A DNA stretch of 5,601 bases, taken from positions 1 through 5,601 of the forward strand of contig DATLHO010000239.1 of assembly GCA_035539855.1 (NCBI GenBank), read 5' to 3'. Made by a program: the position numbers and the translations under genes. Origin of the DNA: DATLHO01 sp035539855. Lineage in GTDB: Bacteria; Bacteroidota; Ignavibacteria; OLB7. Of the stretch, positions 1-4,805 are shown in pieces; the stretch's first letter is position 1; the number at the start of each line of letters is the position of its first letter. The notes beneath the pieces were generated by a model, which had not been told where the DNA came from, searched no databases, and saw nothing but the letters and a program-made list of their open reading frames with translations.

Positions 1-5
1 CGACC

Positions 6-15
6 CGTGTAGCTC
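6..15 (+). promoter_or_regulatory. Candidate -10 region of gene 1
   Basis: The sequence CGTGTAGCTC contains a TAGCTC box at 10-15 that could act as a -10 element. The same CGTGTAGCT string recurs upstream of gene 2 at 2463-2471, also 11 nt before an identical palindrome. It resembles the TAnnTT-type -10 boxes of GC-rich Bacteroidota-like bacteria. The -35 region lies outside the window. The inference rests on conservation between the two paralogous leaders, not on a strong consensus match. Confidence 0.4.
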
Positions 16-20
16 CGATC

Positions 21-32
21 GGAAGGCCTTCC
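21..32. promoter_or_regulatory. 12-bp perfect palindrome GGAAGGCCTTCC, possible operator (gene 1 copy)
   Basis: GGAAGGCCTTCC is a perfect inverted repeat. It begins 11 nt after the T of the TAGCT box, about where transcription would start, and 105 nt before the start codon at 126. The same palindrome sits at the same distance from the same box upstream of gene 2. The leader between the palindrome and the ribosome-binding region is otherwise diverged, so the palindrome appears selectively kept. It could bind a dimeric regulator or form a small hairpin at the 5' end of the mRNA. Confidence 0.45.
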
Positions 33-108
33 ACCTCCGCCGCGACGATGTTACGTGAAACTCACCATCGCGTCATCGCTGCACATCGGTTCACATCGAC
101 TGAACAAA

Positions 109-125
109 CCGCACGGGGTGGTCGC
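109..125 (+). promoter_or_regulatory. Conserved ribosome-binding region that fixes the gene 1 start
   Basis: The 17 nt CCGCACGGGGTGGTCGC directly before the ATG at 126 are identical to the 17 nt before the gene 2 start (2562-2578), and the identity continues into the first codons (ATGGCTCG). The GGTG core can pair with the GGAGGTGA-complementary end of 16S rRNA about 6 nt before the start codon. This supports 126 over the upstream in-frame ATG at 48, which has no counterpart in gene 2 and would place 26 residues before the signal peptide. Confidence 0.6.
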
Positions 126-2330
126 ATGGCTCGAATGATTCTCCTGCTGTTCTGCATGGTCGCGACGCTGTCGACGGCGAGCGCGACGAAGAGCGCATCG
201 CTCACCGGACGCGTCGTCGACGCGCGAGGAAATCCCCTCATCGGCGCGACTGTTCGCTTGAAGGGAACGAAAGTCACGACGCGCTCGACTGCTCCGCTCG
301 GTGTCTTTGTGCTGGAGGAAGTGCGACCCGGAAAGCGCACCATCGAGGTCAGCGGCATCGGGCTTCGCACGGAGCACCGCTCGGTCACCGTCGGCGCATC
401 CCGGATCGACGTTGGTGTCGTGAAGATGCTGGCGGCGACCGCGGCCGAGGACGAGCTCAGGCGCCGCGGCCCGGCGCCGAAGAACGGGCGACGAAGGGAT
501 CAAAGCATCACCGTCAAATCAGCGCGCACCAGTACTATCAGCACGACCGAGCGGGAGAGAGTGCAAAGCTCCGCGCGAACGGCCGTCGTCGACGCGGTGG
601 CCCTGCAGGGGAGCGTCTCGCAGTCGACCAACGGACTGTCGGCGCGTGGTGGTCGCGCCACTGAGTCATCGATTCGTGTCGATGGCGACGACGTCAGCGA
701 TCCATATTCGGGCGGCTACGGCACCGGCGCGACGAACGTCTATCCGATGGTGATGTCGCCACAAACGAACGCGGTCGAAGAGCAACCGAGCCCGGAGGTC
801 GTGACGGCCCAGACGCCGGTGGTGACGCATCCAACGACGACGCCGGTGACGACGCCGGTAGTACAGCCCGACACGATCGTGCGACAGCCGCACATCGATA
901 ACGTCTCCGGCGAGAATTACGCGAAGATCTACGAGAACCAGTTCCTTCCGGCGCACGTCAGTCCGCTGTCGACGTTTTCGATCGACGTCGACCGTGCCTC
1001 CTACAGCAACATTCGTCGCTTCCTCAACGACGGAATGCGTCCACCGGCCGACGCGGTCCGCATCGAGGAGATGGTGAACTATTTCGAGTACGGTTATTCC
1101 GATCCCGACGACGAACATCCGTTCCGCATCAGCACGGAGCTCACCGAATGCCCCTGGAATCGCTCGAACCGTCTCGTGCGCATCGGCCTGCAGGGTCGAC
1201 ATGTCGCCACGAGCCTGATGCCGTCGTCGAACCTCACGTTCCTGATCGATGTTTCGGGGTCGATGGGATCGGCCGACAAGCTCCCACTGCTGCAGCGCTC
1301 GCTCCGCGTGCTCGTCGAGCGGCTCCGTCCGGAGGACAACGTCGCGATCGTCGTCTATGCCGGCGCCGCGGGGGCGGTGCTGCCGATGACCTCCGGCGCG
1401 AAGAAGGCCGAGATCCTCGCGGCCATCGATCGACTCAGCGCGGGCGGGAGCACCGCCGGCGGCGCGGGCATCGAGCTGGCGTACAAAATCGCGCTCGACA
1501 ATTTCAATCGCGAAGGCAACAACCGGGTAATTCTCGCGACCGATGGTGATTTCAACGTCGGCGTGTCGAGCGAGGCCGGGCTCGTCGCTCTCATCGAGGA
1601 GAAGCGCAAGCACGGCGTCTTCCTGACGGTGCTCGGCTTCGGCACGGGCAATTATCAGGACGCGAAAATGGAGCAGCTCGCCGACAAGGGAAACGGCAAC
1701 TACGCCTACATCGACAACATCGCCGAAGCCGAAAAGGTCTTCGTCGCCGAAATGGGCGCGACGCTGCTGACGATCGCGAAGGACGTGAAGATCCAGGTCG
1801 TATTCGCGCCCGAGCGCGTCGAGAGTTATCGGCTCATCGGCTACGAGAATCGCGTGCTCGCCAATGAGGATTTCGACAACGACATCAAGGACGCCGGCGA
1901 GCTGGGCGCGGGTCATGCCGTCACGGCGCTCTACGAGATCGTCCCGCGCGGCGCCCAGTCAGCGAGCCTCGAGGGCTGGGTCGGCCGCAAGGACACGCTC
2001 GACATGCCCGGTGACTGGCAGGCCGACGAGCTGCTGCGCGTGCGGCTGCGCTACAAGCTGCACGACTCCGACGTGAGCACGCTGATCGAGGGACCGGTGG
2101 TCGATCGTGGTGTGGGCTTCGACCGGGCGTCGGAGGATTTCCGATTCGCCGCGGCGGTGGCGCAGTTCGGGATGCTGCTGCGTGATTCGCGGCACAAGGG
2201 CTCCTCGTCGTACGACGACGTGCTGCGACTGGCGACCGCGTCGAAGGGCGTCGACGCCGGCGGCTATCGCGCCGAGTTCATCACGCTCGTGGAGGCCGCG
2301 CGCAAGCTGCCCGCGACGGCGAGCCGCTGA
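126..2330 (+). CDS. Secreted YfbK-type vWA protein with CarboxypepD_reg-like domain and TonB-plug remnant (copy 1)
   Basis: 734 aa. Residues 1-20 form a signal peptide (LLLFCMVA core, cleavage after TASA), so the product is exported, probably to the periplasm or outer surface. Residues ~25-105 resemble a carboxypeptidase regulatory-like domain (LTGRVVDARGNPLIGATVRL). Residues ~127-206 resemble the first half of a TonB receptor plug, with RGGRATE at 174-180, VDG at 185-187 and DPY at 192-194, but there is no barrel. A Thr/Pro/Val-rich linker spans ~208-257. From S261 the protein matches the YfbK family: its N-terminal vWA-associated region (PLSTFSIDVDRASYSNIRRF), a vWA domain, then the YfbK C-terminal region (DUF3520-like) to the end. 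The metal site (MIDAS) is complete: D375-x-S377-x-S379, T443 and D473. The family's biochemical role is not established; metal-dependent ligand binding is expected from the fold. A terminator-like hairpin follows 40 nt after the stop, so it is probably transcribed alone. Gene 2 is its tandem paralogue. The domain calls are firm and the cellular function is unknown. Confidence 0.93.
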   Translation: MARMILLLFCMVATLSTASATKSASLTGRVVDARGNPLIGATVRLKGTKVTTRSTAPLGVFVLEEVRPGKRTIEVSGIGLRTEHRSVTVGASRIDVGVVKMLAATAAEDELRRRGPAPKNGRRRDQSITVKSARTSTISTTERERVQSSARTAVVDAVALQGSVSQSTNGLSARGGRATESSIRVDGDDVSDPYSGGYGTGATNVYPMVMSPQTNAVEEQPSPEVVTAQTPVVTHPTTTPVTTPVVQPDTIVRQPHIDNVSGENYAKIYENQFLPAHVSPLSTFSIDVDRASYSNIRRFLNDGMRPPADAVRIEEMVNYFEYGYSDPDDEHPFRISTELTECPWNRSNRLVRIGLQGRHVATSLMPSSNLTFLIDVSGSMGSADKLPLLQRSLRVLVERLRPEDNVAIVVYAGAAGAVLPMTSGAKKAEILAAIDRLSAGGSTAGGAGIELAYKIALDNFNREGNNRVILATDGDFNVGVSSEAGLVALIEEKRKHGVFLTVLGFGTGNYQDAKMEQLADKGNGNYAYIDNIAEAEKVFVAEMGATLLTIAKDVKIQVVFAPERVESYRLIGYENRVLANEDFDNDIKDAGELGAGHAVTALYEIVPRGAQSASLEGWVGRKDTLDMPGDWQADELLRVRLRYKLHDSDVSTLIEGPVVDRGVGFDRASEDFRFAAAVAQFGMLLRDSRHKGSSSYDDVLRLATASKGVDAGGYRAEFITLVEAARKLPATASR
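837..860 (+). repeat. Two 12-nt tandem repeats encoding TTPV-TTPV in the linker of copy 1
   Basis: ACGACGCCGGTG at 837-848 is followed by ACGACGCCGGTA at 849-860, which differs only at the last base. Each encodes Thr-Thr-Pro-Val (residues 238-245). A further ACGCCGGTG lies just upstream at 813-821. The repeats sit in the Thr/Pro/Val-rich linker between the plug remnant and the vWA module. Their unit length is a multiple of three, so slippage changes linker length without shifting frame. Gene 2 has no equivalent. Confidence 0.7.
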
Positions 2331-2369
2331 GGTCGCGGTCGCGCGGAGAGACAGGCACACCGACAATCA

Positions 2370-2410
2370 ACGAGCGGCCGCGACGGAGAATCACCGTCGC
2401 GGCCGTTCGT
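2370..2410 (+). terminator. Strong hairpin after gene 1, probable terminator
   Basis: The arms CGGCCGCGACGG (2375-2386) and CCGTCGCGGCCG (2394-2405) are perfectly complementary around a 7-nt loop. Five more pairs, one of them G-U, extend the stem outward to 2370 and 2410. It lies 40 nt after the stop of gene 1 and before the gene 2 promoter. No clean U-run follows (TTCGTCGTTC spans the 3' arm and beyond), so termination efficiency is uncertain. The 5' arm recurs after gene 2. Confidence 0.65.
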
Positions 2411-2462
2411 CGTTCATGAATGTCACGCGCAATCGTTCCCGAGTAACCGCCCCGCCGTTCAT

Positions 2463-2472
2463 CGTGTAGCTT
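2463..2472 (+). promoter_or_regulatory. Candidate -10 region of gene 2
   Basis: CGTGTAGCTT includes a TAGCTT box at 2467-2472, matching the gene 1 copy at 6-15. It lies downstream of the terminator hairpin and 11 nt before the palindrome. No convincing -35 is visible about 17 nt upstream (around 2444-2449). The predicted transcription start would fall at or near the palindrome, giving a leader of roughly 100 nt. Confidence 0.45.
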
Positions 2473-2476
2473 CAGG

Positions 2477-2490
2477 TGGAAGGCCTTCCA
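2477..2490. promoter_or_regulatory. 14-bp perfect palindrome TGGAAGGCCTTCCA, possible operator (gene 2 copy)
   Basis: The core GGAAGGCCTTCC (2478-2489) is identical to the gene 1 copy and here is extended by a matching T/A pair to 14 bp. It starts 11 nt after the T of the TAGCTT box, exactly as in gene 1, and 101 nt before the start codon. The fixed spacing to the box and the divergence of the rest of the leader argue for a regulatory role at or just after the transcription start. No regulator gene is present in the window. Confidence 0.5.
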
Positions 2491-2561
2491 CTCCGGCAGC
2501 ATCGACGACTCGCGCACTCTACCACGCGGCGTCACTGCATTTCATTTTCATCTCGGAATAT

Positions 2562-2578
2562 CCGCACGGGGTGGTCGC
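2562..2578 (+). promoter_or_regulatory. Conserved ribosome-binding region of gene 2
   Basis: This is the same 17 nt as before gene 1 (CCGCACGGGGTGGTCGC), with the GGTG core about 6 nt before the ATG at 2579. The leader immediately upstream (about 2490-2561) shows little similarity to that of gene 1, so this block is a distinct island of conservation. Confidence 0.6.
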
Positions 2579-4666
2579 ATGGCTCGTATCCCTTACCTCC
2601 TGCTCTGCTGGTGTGCGTCGCTGACGGCAGCGAGCGCGCAGACGACCGGTGTGCTCACCGGTCGCGTCGTCCGTCAGGAAGGCGCTGCGCTGATCGGCGC
2701 CACGATACGACTCGAAGGCACACCGATCGGTGGACTATCGAAGGCGCCACTGGGAGTCTTCACGATCGCCGGCATCCGGCCGGGAACCTACACGGCGATA
2801 GTCGGCGGCATCGGCTCGCAGACGATCCGGCGCGAGGTCGCGATTGCGGCCGGCATGACCACCAATGTCGGTGTTCTATTCCTGAAGGCGTCCGAGTTGT
2901 CGGGCAGGGAGATCGTTGTTCGCGACTCGCGCGTAATCGAGCGCGAGCAGGTATCGACCACCCGTTCGATTCCGATGGGATCGGAACGGTCGGGAGGCGG
3001 AATGGCCATTCGAGGCGGCCGTGCCACCGAAACGACGGTGCGCGTCGACGGCGTCGAAGTGACCGATCCATACGTGGGTGGCATGGGCGCGACATCGGCG
3101 TCCATCTATCCGACGGTGTCGACGCTTACGGTTCAGGAGGTCCAGATTATTCCAAACCCCGTGAGCGCGGAGTTCGGTGACATCATCTCGGGTACCGTCG
3201 ATTCGCGAGGTGAGACGAAGCGGGCGATCGACGCCGACGTCTCCGGCGAGAATTACGCGAAGATCTACGAGAACCAGTTCCAGTCCGCGCACGTCAGTCC
3301 GCTCTCCACGTTCTCGATCGACGTTGATCGCGCGTCGTACAGCAACATCCGGCGCTTCCTCACTGCGGGTATCAGACCGCCCGCCGACGCGGTGCGCATC
3401 GAGGAGATGATCAACTACTTCGACTATGGGTATTCCGATCCCGACGACGAGCATCCATTCCGCATCTCGACAGAGATGACCGACTGTCCGTGGGATCGAT
3501 CGCACCGCCTCGTGCGGATCGGCCTGCAGGGTCGCCATGTCGCCGCCGAAGTGATGCCGCCGACGAACCTGACGTTCCTCATCGATGTCTCCGGATCGAT
3601 GTCGTCGCCCGACAAGCTCCCGCTGCTGCAGCGCTCGCTCCGCGTGCTCGTCGAGCGGTTGCGTCCGGAGGACAACGTCGCGATCGTCGTCTATGCGGGA
3701 GCCGCAGGGGCTGTGCTGCCGATGACCTCCGGCGCGAAAAAGACGGACATCCTCGCGGCCATCGATCGGTTGAGCGCGGGAGGGAGCACCGCCGGCGGCG
3801 CGGGCATCGAGCTGGCGTACAAGATCGCGCTCGACGATTTCAATGGAGAAGGGAACAATCGAGTAGTTCTCGCGACCGACGGCGACTTCAACGTCGGTGT
3901 GTCGAGCGAGACCGATCTCGTTTCACTCATCGAGGAGAAGCGCAAGCATGGCGTCTTCCTAACGGTGCTGGGCTTCGGCACGGGCAATTACCAGGACGCG
4001 AAAATGGAGCAGCTCGCCGACAAGGGAAACGGCAACTACGCCTACATCGACAACATCGCCGAAGCCGAGAAGGTCTTCGTCGCCGAAATGGGCGCGACGC
4101 TTTTGACGATCGCCAAGGACGTGAAGCTGCAGGTGGTATTCGCGCCCGAGCGCGTCGAGAGTTATCGCCTCATCGGCTACGAGAATCGCGTGCTCGCCAA
4201 CGAGGATTTCGACAACGATATCAAGGACGCCGGCGAGCTCGGCGCGGGTCATACCGTCACGGCGCTCTACGAGATCGTCCCGCGCGGCGCGCAGTCGGCG
4301 AGCCTCGAGGGCTGGGTCGGCCGCAAGGACACGCTCGACATGCCCGGCGACTGGCAGGCCGACGAGCTGCTGCGCGTGCGGCTGCGCTACAAGCTGCCCG
4401 ACTCCGACGTGAGCACGCTGATCGAGGGACCGGTCGTCGATCGTGGTGTGGGCTTCGACCGGGCGTCGGAGGATTTCCGATTCGCCGCGGCGGTGGCGCA
4501 GTTCGGGATGTTGCTGCGCGACTCGCGGCACAAGGGCACGTCATCGTACGACGACGTGCTGCGTCTTGCAACCGCGTCGAAGGGCGTCGACGCCGTAGGC
4601 TATCGCGCCGAGTTCATCACGCTGGTCGAGGCCGCGCGCAAGCTGCCGGCGACGGCAAGCCGCTGA
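2579..4666 (+). CDS. Secreted YfbK-type vWA protein with CarboxypepD_reg-like domain and TonB-plug remnant (copy 2)
   Basis: 695 aa. Residues 1-20 are a signal peptide (YLLLCWCASL core, cleavage after ASA, mature N-terminus QTTG). Residues ~24-105 form a CarboxypepD_reg-like domain (LTGRVVRQEGAALIGATIRL). Residues ~110-211 are plug-like: a short start (REIVVRDSRVIEREQ), RGGRATE at 145-151, VDG at 156-158, DPY at 163-165, and the plug C-terminal part VQEVQIIPNPVSAEFGD (185-201) with SGTVDSRG. The usual helix and strand region before RGGR is missing, as is any barrel. From S222 to the end the protein aligns without gaps to residues 261-734 of copy 1 (about 31 differences in 474 by eye). The MIDAS is intact: D336, S338, S340, T404 and D434. 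There is no TP-rich linker; only about 10 residues separate plug and vWA parts. It has its own candidate promoter and a hairpin 38 nt after the stop. The role is unknown beyond probable exported metal-dependent ligand binding. Confidence 0.93.
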   Translation: MARIPYLLLCWCASLTAASAQTTGVLTGRVVRQEGAALIGATIRLEGTPIGGLSKAPLGVFTIAGIRPGTYTAIVGGIGSQTIRREVAIAAGMTTNVGVLFLKASELSGREIVVRDSRVIEREQVSTTRSIPMGSERSGGGMAIRGGRATETTVRVDGVEVTDPYVGGMGATSASIYPTVSTLTVQEVQIIPNPVSAEFGDIISGTVDSRGETKRAIDADVSGENYAKIYENQFQSAHVSPLSTFSIDVDRASYSNIRRFLTAGIRPPADAVRIEEMINYFDYGYSDPDDEHPFRISTEMTDCPWDRSHRLVRIGLQGRHVAAEVMPPTNLTFLIDVSGSMSSPDKLPLLQRSLRVLVERLRPEDNVAIVVYAGAAGAVLPMTSGAKKTDILAAIDRLSAGGSTAGGAGIELAYKIALDDFNGEGNNRVVLATDGDFNVGVSSETDLVSLIEEKRKHGVFLTVLGFGTGNYQDAKMEQLADKGNGNYAYIDNIAEAEKVFVAEMGATLLTIAKDVKLQVVFAPERVESYRLIGYENRVLANEDFDNDIKDAGELGAGHTVTALYEIVPRGAQSASLEGWVGRKDTLDMPGDWQADELLRVRLRYKLPDSDVSTLIEGPVVDRGVGFDRASEDFRFAAAVAQFGMLLRDSRHKGTSSYDDVLRLATASKGVDAVGYRAEFITLVEAARKLPATASR

Positions 4667-4704
4667 CGCTGAAATCGTCCGCAGAACAGGATCTGGATCA
4701 TCGA

Positions 4705-4737
4705 GCGGCCGCGTCGGCATTCTGCTGGCGCGGCCGC
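4705..4737 (+). terminator. Strong hairpin after gene 2, probable terminator
   Basis: The arms GCGGCCGCG (4705-4713) and CGCGGCCGC (4729-4737) pair perfectly. Six further inner pairs (4714-4719 with 4723-4728, two of them G-U) close a TTC loop, giving a 15-pair stem. It begins 38 nt after the stop of gene 2. The preceding ATCATCGAGCGGCCGCG closely matches ATCAACGAGCGGCCGCG before the gene 1 hairpin, so the two terminators are paralogous. No U-run follows. Confidence 0.65.
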
Positions 4738-4764
4738 CGTGCCTCGCGGATCTCCGCCGACCGC

Positions 4765-4770
4765 TATCTT
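4765..4770 (+). promoter_or_regulatory. Candidate -10 box (TATCTT) of gene 3
   Basis: TATCTT lies 36 nt upstream of the ATG at 4806 and downstream of the gene 2 terminator. It fits the TAnnTT pattern of the boxes before genes 1 and 2 (TAGCTC, TAGCTT). No -35 match and no copy of the GGAAGGCCTTCC palindrome is present, so gene 3 does not seem to share the control of genes 1 and 2. This is a weak call based on a six-base match. Confidence 0.3.
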
Positions 4771-4805
4771 CTGCTCGTCCTCTTCCCCTAGAACGACCTC
4801 GCCCC

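Larger units (their letters stand above)
6..2410 (+). repeat. Tandem duplication unit 1 (promoter, leader, gene, terminator)
   Basis: This unit runs from CGTGTAGCT at 6 to the end of the hairpin at 2410 and is paralogous to 2463-4737. Shared landmarks, in order, are the TAGCT box, the GGAAGGCCTTCC palindrome, the 17-nt ribosome-binding region, the coding sequence and a hairpin whose 5' arm reads CGAGCGGCCGCG. Similarity is low in the middle of the leader and in the N-terminal third of the gene, moderate through the first half of the vWA module, and very high in the 3' half. Outer boundaries are approximate because the left edge of the window cuts the upstream context. Confidence 0.7.
2463..4737 (+). 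repeat. Tandem duplication unit 2 (promoter, leader, gene, terminator)
   Basis: This is the second copy of the transcription unit described at 6-2410, in direct orientation and separated from it by about 52 nt (2411-2462). The coding parts are collinear without indels from S222 of copy 2 (S261 of copy 1) to the stop codon; all of the 39-residue length difference lies upstream. No transposase or flanking inverted repeats are visible, so the duplication probably arose by ordinary recombination. Confidence 0.7.

Noticed and set aside
48..125. Longer N-terminus for gene 1 starting at the ATG at 48
   Set aside because: It would put 26 residues before an otherwise normal signal peptide, has no counterpart in gene 2, and lacks the 17-nt ribosome-binding region conserved before 126 and 2579.
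126..160. Lipoprotein signal for gene 1 because of the cysteine in LLLFCMVA
   Set aside because: The Cys is at residue 10 inside the hydrophobic core, too early for a lipobox, and a standard signal peptidase I site (TASA) follows. The signal peptide of copy 2 likewise ends in ASA before Gln.
666..1916. Long minus-strand open frame (416 codons) opposite gene 1
   Set aside because: It is a shadow of the GC-rich codon bias of gene 1. Its translation is Arg/Asp/His-rich with no recognisable domain, while the + strand frame has a full domain structure.
2416..2469. Small open frame of 17 codons (MNVTRNRSRVTAPPFIV) between the terminator and the gene 2 promoter
   Set aside because: It has no Shine-Dalgarno, lies upstream of the predicted transcription start, and its stop codon is part of the TAGCT box. 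It is probably chance.
2331..2578. Possible insertion sequence or recombination site between the duplicated genes
   Set aside because: There is no transposase fragment, terminal inverted repeat or target duplication. The stretch is explained by a terminator, promoter, palindrome and leader.
3490..4791. Long + strand open frame (433 codons) overlapping gene 2 in another phase
   Set aside because: The translation is Arg/Ala-rich and low-complexity, and it overlaps the conserved vWA frame completely. The high GC third-position bias explains the absence of stops.
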